Source of the DNA: Eubacteriales bacterium
Lineage (GTDB): Bacteria > Bacillota > Clostridia > Christensenellales > Aristaeellaceae
DNA: 50,452 bases
Reading direction: 5' to 3'
Assembly: GCA_028705775.1 (NCBI GenBank)
Contig: JAQWCW010000021.1
Location: forward strand, 1 to 50,452
Positions within the stretch are counted from its first letter, which is position 1. Each line of letters starts with the position of its first letter. The position numbers and the translations under genes are program-made. Below are positions 15,799 to 22,776 of the stretch, one piece after another. The notes under the pieces were generated by a model. That model saw only the letters and a program-made list of their open reading frames with translations, searched no databases and was not told where the DNA came from.

Positions 15799-16040
15799 AA
15801 GGCTCCATTATGCAAAGGGAGCTGTACGCTTGCTGAAAAATCGCCTCTCGCTGTGTTGGCTGCGCGGCAGCCGAGGCAGTCATTTACCCATAGAGTAAAC
15901 TCCTGCCCCGTCTGCGCTTGCCGCCTAGCAATAGACGATTTTTAAGCAAGCTTGTGCGCGCAGTGCCTCAGGGATTGTCCGAAACCTTTGATATATAAGG
16001 ATTTACGCCCGTTATACAATAACATTTCTCATTACAATCA
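15799..16040 (-). repeat. Repeat R1 copy c, interrupted by R2 and truncated
   Basis: The left end (AAGGCTCCATTATGCAAAGG...) runs to about 15827. R2 then occupies 15828-15951, and R1 resumes with GTGCCTCAGGGATTGTCC. The distal R1 end with CACGGCTACGCC is missing; recognisable sequence fades near 16040. An uninterrupted equivalent of the insertion site exists in R1 copy e (near 26600). Confidence 0.65.
15828..15951 (-). repeat. Repeat R2 copy a (structured 124-bp element)
   Basis: Ends are 24-base imperfect inverted repeats beginning GCTTGCT(G/T)AAAAATCG. On the minus strand an inner helix GTTTAC/GTAAAT (15900-15895 with 15887-15882) sits inside an outer helix GGGGCAG/CTGCCTC (15909-15903 with 15879-15873). 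It is nearly identical to copy b at 36652-36775 and lies about 220 bp 3' of the MsmX-type ATPase gene. Confidence 0.7.
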
Positions 16041-16114
16041 CGCCCCGCATACGTCCCATGTGCGCCCTCTGTTTGCCCGCGCCTCGCCATCCCATCCACT
16101 TCCCATAAAGCACA

Positions 16115-16157
16115 ACAAAAAGCCGCTCCGCACGGCATATGCCCTGCGAAGCGGCTT
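16115..16157 (-). terminator. Terminator of the MsmX-type ATPase gene
   Basis: On the minus strand AGCCGCTTCGCA and TGCGGAGCGGCT pair around GGGCATATGCC, followed by five Ts. It begins 14 bases after the ATPase stop codon. Confidence 0.8.
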
Positions 16158-16170
16158 GACAATCTATTGA

Positions 16171-17292
16171 TTAGCGGTTGAGAAGGGTAGCCTCGGTCTC
16201 CTTGTCGAAGAAGTGGAGATGGTTGACATCGAAGGCAACCTTGACGCTCTGACCGGTGGTGGTGGTGGAGCGGGCGTCAACGCGCGCGATTACGTTGTCT
16301 TCCTTGCCGGAGGTCTTCATGTACAGGTAGGTTTCAGAGCCGAGTTTTTCAACAACCTCGACCTCAACGTCGATAACAGCTTCGGGCATATTCGCAAGGA
16401 ATACCTGCTCGTCATGAATGTTTTCAGGGCGGATACCCATGATGACATCCTTGCCGATAACGCTCTCATCCTTGAACTTGGAAACCTTGCCGGCAGGGAT
16501 AACAATCTTGTTATCGCCGAAGGTGGCAACAATCTTGCCGTCTTCCTTGTCAAGCTTTACGTTGAAGAAGTTCATCTGCGGGCTGCCGATGAATCCGGCA
16601 ACGAACAGATTGGTAGGATAATCGTAAAGGTTCTGAGGGGTGTCAACCTGCTGCACGAAGCCATCCTTCATAACAACAATGCGGGAGCCCATCGTCAGAG
16701 CCTCGGTCTGGTCATGGGTAACATAGATGAAGGTGGTCTGCAGGCGCTGATGCAGCTTGGTGATTTCGGTACGCATCGCAACGCGCAGCTTAGCATCCAA
16801 GTTGGAGAGAGGTTCGTCCATCAGGAAGACCTTGGGCTCACGAACGATAGCACGTCCCAGAGCAACACGCTGCCTCTGTCCACCGGAAAGAGCCTTAGGC
16901 TTACGGTTGAGCAGGTGGGTGATGTCAAGGATATGAGCGGCTTCTTCAACGCGGCGCTTGATTTCGTCCTTAGGAGTCTTGCGCAGCTTCAGACCGAAAG
17001 CCATGTTGTCATAAACGGTCATGTGCGGGTACAGAGCGTAGTTCTGGAAAACCATCGCGATATCGCGGTCCTTAGGAGCGACGTCGTTAACCAGCTTATC
17101 GCCGATGTAAAGCTCGCCCTCGCTGATTTCTTCCAGACCGGCGACCATACGCAGGGTGGTGGATTTACCGCAGCCGGAAGGCCCGACCAGAACGATAAAC
17201 TCCTTATCCTCGATATCAAGCGTAAAATCGCTGACAGCCGTTACTCCGCCGGCGTAGACCTTGTAAATGTGCTGCAAAGACAAACTTGCCAT
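16171..17292 (-). CDS. msmX: Multi-sugar ABC transporter ATP-binding protein (MsmX/UgpC/MalK type)
   Basis: 373 residues. Nucleotide-binding domain: Walker A GPSGCGKSTT (about 37-46), Q-loop MVFQNYALYPHM, signature LSGGQRQRVALGRA (about 134-147), Walker B VFLMDEPLSNLD, H-loop YVTHDQTEA. The C-terminal OB-fold regulatory domain (about 235-373, GIRPENI) marks the CUT1 MalK group. It is encoded alone, like Bacillus msmX, so it probably energises several ATPase-less sugar permeases, including the one at 26869-27723. ATG at 17292 has GGGGGAAG at proper spacing; the upstream in-frame start is inside that SD. Confidence 0.93.
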   Translation of the reverse strand: MASLSLQHIYKVYAGGVTAVSDFTLDIEDKEFIVLVGPSGCGKSTTLRMVAGLEEISEGELYIGDKLVNDVAPKDRDIAMVFQNYALYPHMTVYDNMAFGLKLRKTPKDEIKRRVEEAAHILDITHLLNRKPKALSGGQRQRVALGRAIVREPKVFLMDEPLSNLDAKLRVAMRTEITKLHQRLQTTFIYVTHDQTEALTMGSRIVVMKDGFVQQVDTPQNLYDYPTNLFVAGFIGSPQMNFFNVKLDKEDGKIVATFGDNKIVIPAGKVSKFKDESVIGKDVIMGIRPENIHDEQVFLANMPEAVIDVEVEVVEKLGSETYLYMKTSGKEDNVIARVDARSTTTTGQSVKVAFDVNHLHFFDKETEATLLNR

Positions 17293-17657
17293 GAATAACT
17301 TCCCCCTCATCTTTATGTTGGGCGACCAACCCTAAAACGTTAACCGGTCATCTCGACAAAGTTTATTATACAAACGAGCGCGCTAAAAAGCTATCGGTCA
17401 GATTCACAAAAAAGGTTAACGTGGTTTGTACAGAATAACCTTTCCTCCATTGTTTAAAAAGCGCCCAGATTGTACATCCCCATGGACATATCGTCGAATA
17501 TTAACCGCTTTCACTGTTCCAAATCGGCTATTTCGCGACCATTTACGACATTAATACTTTTATGCGATACTGTTTTGATGTTTCGCTCGCATTTTCGTAA
17601 AACGGTTTACAAAATTCCGCGCAGTCAGGAAAAACAAAGGCGTTCGGGCAAAAGCCG
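17293..17657. promoter_or_regulatory. MsmX-type gene upstream region with possible operator pair
   Basis: 365 bases without a gene. On the minus strand there is a perfect TATAAT (17370-17365) with a poor -35. Two copies of ACGTTAACC in opposite orientation (17337-17345 and 17414-17422) flank that promoter and could bind a LacI-type sugar regulator. A GTTGG-TCGC-CCAAC inverted repeat (17317-17330) lies in the leader just before the SD. I see no clear terminator for the secreted-protein gene ending at 17658. Confidence 0.4.
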
Positions 17658-19049
17658 TCAATAAACCTCTACGACATTGTTCTGCGAAAGCTGCAGGAAA
17701 GCCGCCATCGCCTCATCGGAGAGGTGAGAAAGGATATCGAAGGAGATTGGCATCATCCTCGCCAAGATTTCTCTGAGGTCATCCTCAGTTATGGCTTGGT
17801 GTCCCTCCGGCAAAGCGATGGGAACATTGCCATGTATCGAGGCATTGATATTGCCGGCTACCGACGCATTGATACTGTTTATGAAAAACAGCTTGTCAAA
17901 GCCGTCCAGAGCGATATTCGGCATGATTATTTCCGCGTCAATGACCTTGACCTCGGCGCCGATTCTGGCGCCCGCAGCGGCAATATAACCGCTGTATCGG
18001 GTTTCATTCCCGACTCCGACAATGCTGAAACCGTACTCAAGTCCGACATCGCCCGCGATTCTGACAATAAGATTGAAGTTATCCGCGCCGTAATCTATCG
18101 CGGTGAATTCGATTTTCTGCTCCACATAGTCGTTGATAACTATGCTTCCCGTGCTATTTGCGCCGTTCGTCCTCCATTTGGCGGTAATATACGGACTCAA
18201 CGAGTCCCAAATAATCAGGCAGTGCTCGCCGTTCTCCGCCGAATAGAATGCGCTTCCCGTATCCTTTATCTCGCCGTTTTCGCCGACAAGGAACAAATCA
18301 AAGCTGCGAACCGCGCCGTTTTCGTCATAGGCAATATTAACGCTTAGCTTGTCGTTTTCTTCGCCAAGGTTTGTTTCAAGCGATTTAACGGCTCCGTCAA
18401 TTATTTCGCGGATAAGGCTCTCGTCAACCGTGCGCGCTTCCCCGTTTTCATAATATACCGGATTAATGCCGGAAATATACAGTGTAACATCATGAATCAG
18501 ATTATCGTCCGCGATAAGCATATCGGCAAGCTTCCTGATAATCCCGTATGCCGATACGTCGGAAAGCGCGGCGCGGGAAACGCGCAAATCGGCAAGCTTT
18601 CCGCCCGAAATGGTTCTTTCATTCGTTACGGTCGTCTCGCCGGCAAACCACTCGCTGAAGGCGTCGATATAGGGCTTCAGCGCGGCGGGAAAATCGGTTG
18701 TTTTGTAGCCGTACTGGGTAAAGGCGATATTGCTCATCTGCGGCGAATACTCGTACCACATCCCGTTATCCAGCACGTTCTCAAGCCGGAATTCCTCCTG
18801 CCCGTCAAAAATGACCTTCGAGGAGAAAAATTCGGGCGAATAGTAAAGCTTCATTTCCAGCTTGTCGAAAATGTCGCTCAGCAGCGTAAATACAGCCTTG
18901 TCGGTTTCGTTCATAATGCTTTCGTCCGGAGCGTCAACGCTCAAAGCGAGCGAAATCTCCTTCGCCCCGCCCTCGGCAAAGGCAAATGAGGGGAGCGCCG
19001 CAATCGCGATTATTAGCAAAAGAGAAACAACCTTCCTTAATATTGACAC
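17658..19049 (-). CDS. Secreted protein of unknown function
   Basis: 463 residues from a GTG start at 19049 that follows AGAGGG. The open frame extends further upstream, but a signal peptide (SILRKVVSLLLIIAIAALPSFAFAEG) begins exactly at this GTG. The mature protein is acidic and beta-rich, with repeated strand-like segments and Asn/Gly turns (about 220-400), and no Cys pairs, metal motif or anchoring signal. The layout resembles outer-surface solute or lipid carriers but I recognise no family. It is single on the strand between msmX and a divergent GNAT gene. Confidence 0.65.
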   Translation of the reverse strand: MSILRKVVSLLLIIAIAALPSFAFAEGGAKEISLALSVDAPDESIMNETDKAVFTLLSDIFDKLEMKLYYSPEFFSSKVIFDGQEEFRLENVLDNGMWYEYSPQMSNIAFTQYGYKTTDFPAALKPYIDAFSEWFAGETTVTNERTISGGKLADLRVSRAALSDVSAYGIIRKLADMLIADDNLIHDVTLYISGINPVYYENGEARTVDESLIREIIDGAVKSLETNLGEENDKLSVNIAYDENGAVRSFDLFLVGENGEIKDTGSAFYSAENGEHCLIIWDSLSPYITAKWRTNGANSTGSIVINDYVEQKIEFTAIDYGADNFNLIVRIAGDVGLEYGFSIVGVGNETRYSGYIAAAGARIGAEVKVIDAEIIMPNIALDGFDKLFFINSINASVAGNINASIHGNVPIALPEGHQAITEDDLREILARMMPISFDILSHLSDEAMAAFLQLSQNNVVEVY

Positions 19050-19120
19050 AGTTACGCCCTCTTTCCATGTTTGTACAATAAACGGCTGTGCAGCCAATAT
19101 TTATCCATATTCTCCGAACA

Positions 19121-19149
19121 TTGCAAAACTCCTGCGCTGCTGATATAAT
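19121..19149 (+). promoter_or_regulatory. Promoter of the double-GNAT gene
   Basis: TTGCAA (19121-19126), 17-base spacer, perfect TATAAT (19144-19149), 46 bases before the ATG at 19196. Confidence 0.7.
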
Positions 19150-19195
19150 GCGTGTATCCTCATAAGGGACGCATATAAATACACACGGAGGCGCT

Positions 19196-20218
19196 ATGCA
19201 ATTAACCGAGCTTAATGCAAAATACACTTTGGAAGCGGCGGCCCTTTGCAGCGAGGCATACGAGAAGGAGCGCGAGGCTTGTACTCAGCTGCCGAACGAG
19301 AATTTTTCGGAGCGGATAGCGGGCTGCGTCGGCTGGCTTATTGCGAACGGAACGGGCGCTATGGCTCTTGAAAACGGAAAGCTAATCGGCTATCTCGCGT
19401 TCTTTCAGCCGTTTGAAAACTTTTTCGGCAACTGCGCGGGCGTGTTCGCTCCGCTTCACGGCTGCGCCGTATCATATTCGGAAAACGGCAGGGGCAAAAC
19501 GGCTTCAATGCTGTTCGCCTTCGCCTCTGAGCGGCTTGTCAAAAAGGGAGTCACTTCATATGCGGCAGCCCTGCCCGCGCACGACGGCGAGCTGCACCGC
19601 AGCTTTGCCCTTAACGGCTTCGGAATACGCTGCGCAGACGCGATAAGGAAGCTTGACCGCCCTCTCGTATCAAAAGCGCCGGAGGGAATCAAATGCCGCG
19701 AGCTTGAAAAAAGCGAATGGCCGAAGGTGCTTCGCCTTCGCGCGCTTTTAACGCGCCATCTCGCAAAAGCGCCCGCCTTTTACCCGACAGGCTCGGACTA
19801 TTTCAGCACGGAGCGGTTTGAAAAACGCGAAACGCGGATATTCACAGCTGAAAAAGAGGGCGCGATTATCGGCTTTATCGAGGTCGGCGCGGAGGGCGAA
19901 AACTTCGTTTCCGCGTCCGAAAATATGCGTTCAATCTGCGGCGCGTGCTTTGACGAGGACGCGCGCGGAAGCGGCGCAGCACCTTATCTGCTATCCTATA
20001 TAATAAGCACGCTTTCCGCGGAGGGCTGGAAGTATCTCGGAGTTGACTGTGAAACGCTCAACCCGACGGCTCTGCATTTCTGGGGCAAGTATTTCGACAA
20101 CTATACCTATTCCTTCCACAGGCGGGTTGACGAGCGCGCGATAGGCTATGAGGAATACATAGCCTCAGCCGAGGCGGGCTTCTTCAGAAGCGCCTCCGCG
20201 CTTTGCGAAAAACTTTGA
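19196..20218 (+). CDS. GNAT acetyltransferase with two GNAT-like domains
   Basis: 340 residues. The N-terminal half (about 1-160) and C-terminal half (about 165-300) each look like a GNAT fold. The second has the acetyl-CoA-binding region in EDARGSGAAPYLLSYII (about 255-271) and the LGVDCETLNPTALHFWGKYF segment typical of active GNATs. The first has only a degraded R/Q-x-x-G-x-G/A loop (ENGRGKTASMLF). Substrate unknown. ATG has GGAGGCGCT upstream. Its last 54 bases overlap the oppositely oriented yabQ gene. Confidence 0.85.
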   Translation: MQLTELNAKYTLEAAALCSEAYEKEREACTQLPNENFSERIAGCVGWLIANGTGAMALENGKLIGYLAFFQPFENFFGNCAGVFAPLHGCAVSYSENGRGKTASMLFAFASERLVKKGVTSYAAALPAHDGELHRSFALNGFGIRCADAIRKLDRPLVSKAPEGIKCRELEKSEWPKVLRLRALLTRHLAKAPAFYPTGSDYFSTERFEKRETRIFTAEKEGAIIGFIEVGAEGENFVSASENMRSICGACFDEDARGSGAAPYLLSYIISTLSAEGWKYLGVDCETLNPTALHFWGKYFDNYTYSFHRRVDERAIGYEEYIASAEAGFFRSASALCEKL

Positions 20219-20506
20219 GATAAAGCGCCTGAGCGGATTGTAAACGCCGAAAACGAACACAACCGCGCCAAGCGCGATTGCAAGCAGCATGAACAGGCGC
20301 AGGGAGCCTTGATTTGTGATTACGATTGCCGCAAGAAGCAGCGCAAAGCAGCACAGAGTGGCAAGGAGCTGCAAAGCGGCGGAAAAAACCGCCGAGCGAA
20401 GGCGGCGGCTGACTTGCGCTAAGGCGCAGACAACCAAAGCGCACAGCGCGCCGCAGAGCGCAAAAACGAGAAAAGCAGCCCCCTGAAGCGAAGTATAGAA
20501 GAACAT
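20165..20506 (-). CDS. yabQ: Spore cortex biosynthesis protein YabQ
   Basis: 113 residues with about four hydrophobic helices and a basic C-terminus (NPLRRFISKFFAKRG). Assignment as YabQ rests on size, topology and a one-base gap to yabP. In Bacillus, YabQ is an integral protein of the forespore outer membrane required for cortex peptidoglycan formation. Sequence similarity alone is modest. The 3' end overlaps the convergent GNAT gene by 54 bases. Confidence 0.75.
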   Translation of the reverse strand: MFFYTSLQGAAFLVFALCGALCALVVCALAQVSRRLRSAVFSAALQLLATLCCFALLLAAIVITNQGSLRLFMLLAIALGAVVFVFGVYNPLRRFISKFFAKRGGASEEARLG

Positions 20507-20507
20507 A

Positions 20508-20816
20508 TTACCGAAGCGCCCGCCGCAGAAGCTGACGGGCGCTCAGCTTTTGCGCGGTTTCCTGATAGATGAGCGCGGAAACCCGTCCGTCCATCTTCAC
20601 AAGGTTCTCCTCCAGCGTCAGCTTCAGTATCTGCATACCCTGCCCCAGAACGTGCAGCTCGCCAAGGTCTGTCTTGAGGATTACCTCGTCCTCGGAAAAG
20701 CGCACAATATCGTCAACGCCGGTAAGCGTAAGCTGCGCGCGCTTCTCCAGCTGCAAGCCGTGCTTTCCGTTAGGCAGCTCCTTCTGCTTCACGCCCATAT
20801 GAACGTTCTCAACCAT
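20508..20816 (-). CDS. yabP: Sporulation protein YabP
   Basis: 102 residues, usual YabP length. Family features include LEKRAQLTLTGVDDIVRFSED (two strands around the GVxDVxSFxE-like core, about 24-44) and LHVLGQGMQILKLTLEEN, the YabP/YqfC-type G-x-x-L-x-I-x-x-L signature (about 54-72). YabP is a mother-cell protein needed for normal cortex formation. The ATG at 20816 has GGGAGGCG at good spacing. The longer open frame upstream is not protein-like. This pair is the best evidence that the organism belongs to a spore-forming lineage. Confidence 0.9.
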   Translation of the reverse strand: MVENVHMGVKQKELPNGKHGLQLEKRAQLTLTGVDDIVRFSEDEVILKTDLGELHVLGQGMQILKLTLEENLVKMDGRVSALIYQETAQKLSARQLLRRALR

Positions 20817-20909
20817 ATACAGCGCCTCCCACAATATCGCATTTTCCTTCTCTACATATGCAAAGCGCCTCCGCGATATGTTTGCGTAAACCGATTTGCA
20901 ATTTATAGG

Positions 20910-20937
20910 TTGACAGAAGCAGCGTTTTGTATATAAT
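20910..20937 (+). promoter_or_regulatory. Sigma-A promoter of bioY
   Basis: TTGACA (20910-20915), 16-base spacer, TATAAT (20932-20937), then a short leader with AAGGGGGAG at 20955-20963. No convincing BirA operator is visible. Confidence 0.8.
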
Positions 20938-20969
20938 AGCAGGGTACGCATTTTAAGGGGGAGATTAAA

Positions 20970-21536
20970 GTTAAAGCAAAGACGAGGGATTTGATTATAT
21001 GCGCGCTCATGTGCGCGCTTACCGCCGTCAGCGCGTTTATCCGAATACCGATTCCGGGAACGGACGTTGTGTTTTCAATGCAAGTGCTGATGGTTCTCCT
21101 CTGCGGCGCTGTCGCAGGCCCTGCAATCGGCGCGCTTTCCCAAGCGCTGTACGTCGCTTTGGGGCTTATCGGGCTTCCAATCTTCACCACGGGCGGCGGC
21201 TTTTCCTGCGCCCTCAACCCGTCCTTCGGCTACCTTCTCGGCTTCATTCTCGGCGCGTTCGTTACGGGGCTTGTTTCGCGCGGCGGCAAGGAGAGCCTCG
21301 TCCGCTTTATTCTTGCCTCTCTCGCGGGCGTTCTTGCGATTTATTCTGTCGCGCTTCCTTATATATATATACTTAAAACGCTTTACCTTAGCGCAGAAAT
21401 GCCGCTTTCGCTCCTTATAAGCGCGTACTTCCTCGCCTTCCTCCCACTCGACGCCGTAAAGGCGCTTATAGCCGCCTTCGCCGGACGAAAGATTTGCTTC
21501 GCTCTGCGCAAGGCAGGGCTTGTTAAGGGGCGCTGA
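20970..21536 (+). CDS. bioY: Biotin transporter BioY, probable GTT start
   Basis: 188 residues, the substrate-binding S component of an ECF biotin transporter with six membrane helices. Conserved parts: ALTAVSAFIRIPIPGT near the N-terminus, GPAIGALSQALYVALGLIGLPIF (family signature, about 52-74) and NPSFGYLLGFILGAF. No EcfA/T genes are nearby, as is usual for shared energising modules. Homologous proteins begin with a short basic stretch like KxKTRDLI; here that stretch is encoded but its start position is GTT (20970-20972), six bases after AGGGGGAG. The alternative TTG at 20991 loses seven residues and has GAGGGA too close. Confidence 0.9.
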   Translation, partial: VKAKTRDLIICALMCALTAVSAFIRIPIPGTDVVFSMQVLMVLLCGAVAGPAIGALSQALYVALGLIGLPIFTTGGGFSCALNPSFGYLLGFILGAFVTGLVSRGGKESLVRFILASLAGVLAIYSVALPYIYILKTLYLSAEMPLSLLISAYFLAFLPLDAVKALIAAFAGRKICFALRKAGLVKGR

Positions 21537-21588
21537 CGGATAAGCAAAGCCGCCGCCTCCCAATCTCTCATTTTCTCAAATAAAGCGC

Positions 21589-21617
21589 TTGACAACGGGG
21601 CAGATTAACGATATAAT
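21589..21617 (+). promoter_or_regulatory. Promoter of the tRNA operon
   Basis: Perfect TTGACA (21589-21594), 17-base spacer, perfect TATAAT (21612-21617), about 30 bases before the first tRNA. Confidence 0.8.
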
Positions 21618-21646
21618 CATTCTCGCACCGCAAATGGTGCGCGTAT

Positions 21647-21720
21647 TGGGGAATTGTGTAATGGCAGCACCTACGACTCTGACTCGTATTGTCTAGGTTC
21701 GAATCCTAGTTCCCCAGCCA
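21647..21720 (+). tRNA. tRNA-Gln (anticodon CTG)
   Basis: The acceptor stem TGGGGAA/TTCCCCA, D-arm with TAATGGCAGCAC, anticodon loop CTCTGAC (anticodon 21679-21681), T-arm with GGTTCGAATCC, discriminator G and encoded CCA (21718-21720) are all present. It reads CAG, so it is the C34 isoacceptor. Confidence 0.95.
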
Positions 21721-21750
21721 ATCGGGACTCAAATGCCCCGATTTTTAAAT

Positions 21751-21826
21751 GCCTCCGTGGTCTAGAGGCCTAGGACACCGCCCTCTCAAGGCGACAACAT
21801 GGGTTCGAATCCCATCGGAGGTGCCA
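21751..21826 (+). tRNA. tRNA-Glu (anticodon CTC)
   Basis: The acceptor stem GCCTCCG/CGGAGGT (terminal G-U), a D-arm beginning TGGTCTAGAGGCC, anticodon stem CGCC/GGCG with loop CTCTCAA (anticodon CTC), T-arm GGTTCGAATCC, discriminator G and encoded CCA are visible. It reads GAG. It lies 30 bases after tRNA-Gln in the same transcript. Confidence 0.95.
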
Positions 21827-21831
21827 CATGA

Positions 21832-21863
21832 ACACCTGAGTTTGAAAGCTCAGGTGTTTTTTT
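21832..21863 (+). terminator. Terminator of the tRNA operon
   Basis: ACACCTGAG and CTCAGGTGT form a perfect 9-bp stem with an eight-base loop, followed by seven further Ts. Confidence 0.9.
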
Positions 21864-21920
21864 ACGCCAAAGCATCTCCCTGCGCAAAAGCTGTACCGGC
21901 TTTCGGCTTATCCGCGCGCA

Positions 21921-21929
21921 TGGTATAAT
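21921..21929 (+). promoter_or_regulatory. Extended -10 promoter of the HAD phosphatase gene
   Basis: TGGTATAAT (TGn extension plus perfect -10 at 21924-21929) without a clear -35, 28 bases before the ATG at 21958. Confidence 0.6.
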
Positions 21930-21957
21930 GCAGAAAAAAGCCGCAAAAGGAGGGCAA

Positions 21958-22776
21958 ATGAGAACTTTGTACGTATCGGATTTGGACGGGACGCTGCTGC
22001 GGAAAAACGCGCGAACGTCCGAATTCACCAACTCCGTTATAAACAGCCTTACGGAAAAGGGCATGATATTCTCCTACGCAACCGCGCGCTCACTCATTAC
22101 GGCAAAGAAGGCGGCAAGCGGAATCAGAACGGAAATACCGCTGATTGTGTATAATGGCGCGTTCGTTGTCGGCAACGCGACGGGGGAAATACTTATAGCA
22201 AACTATTTTGACGCGTCGGCTTCGGCGCTTCTGGACGATTTGTTTTCAAGAGATATTTTCCCGATTGTCTATGCGCATATCGGCGGCGCGGAGAAGTTTA
22301 CATACTTGCCGGACAAATGCACAAAGGGCGTAAGGGAGTTTGCGGACAGCCGCAGGAACGATATAAGAAAAAACACAGCCGCGTCGCCGCAGGAGCTTAA
22401 AAACGGCAATATATTTTACATAACCTGCATAGACGAACCGTCAAAGCTTGCGCCGGTATATGAAAAATACAGGCAGGATTACCACTCGGTATATCAAAGG
22501 GACATATATTCCGGCGAGCAATGGCTCGAAATAATGCCGAAGGCGGCGTCAAAATCAAGCGCGGCAATGCAGCTGAAAAAGCTGCTTGGTTGCGAAAAAA
22601 TCGTTGCGTTCGGCGACGGGAAGAACGACATTGATTTGTTCGAGGCGGCGGACGAATGCTACGCGGTTGAAAACGCCGTGAGCGAGCAGAAAAGGAAGGC
22701 GACCGCCGTAATTGAGTCAAACGAGGATGACGGAGTGGCAAAATGGCTGCAAGCCAACTTTTTCTGCGGCGGCTGA
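21958..22776 (+). CDS. HAD-superfamily phosphatase, Cof type
   Basis: 272 residues, a Cof/YbiV-type (C2B cap) HAD hydrolase. Motif I SDLDGTLL (about 7-14) supplies the nucleophile and acid Asp, motif II lies in FSYATARS, the motif III Lys is probably in the KSSAAMQLKKLL region, and motif IV GDGKNDIDLF (about 230-239) binds Mg. Likely a cytosolic sugar-phosphate or nucleotide phosphatase; substrate not predictable. ATG at 21958 is used because AAAGGAGGG lies directly upstream. Confidence 0.9.
   Translation: MRTLYVSDLDGTLLRKNARTSEFTNSVINSLTEKGMIFSYATARSLITAKKAASGIRTEIPLIVYNGAFVVGNATGEILIANYFDASASALLDDLFSRDIFPIVYAHIGGAEKFTYLPDKCTKGVREFADSRRNDIRKNTAASPQELKNGNIFYITCIDEPSKLAPVYEKYRQDYHSVYQRDIYSGEQWLEIMPKAASKSSAAMQLKKLLGCEKIVAFGDGKNDIDLFEAADECYAVENAVSEQKRKATAVIESNEDDGVAKWLQANFFCGG

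Larger units (their letters stand above)
14892..16170. other. Intergenic repeat cluster 1 between convergent genes
   Basis: About 1.3 kb without a credible gene, between convergent hydrolase and MsmX-type ATPase genes. In order: 43-bp tandem repeats, a partial R1 end (about 15113-15141), full R1 copies at 15175-15345 and 15498-15669, a related spacer between them, and an R1 copy carrying an R2 insertion. It ends with the ATPase terminator. Open frames here are short, lack SDs and cross repeat boundaries. Confidence 0.7.

Noticed and set aside
15736-16170. Short ORFs inside repeat cluster 1
   Set aside because: They cross R1/R2 boundaries, lack ribosome binding sites and differ in frame between repeat copies.
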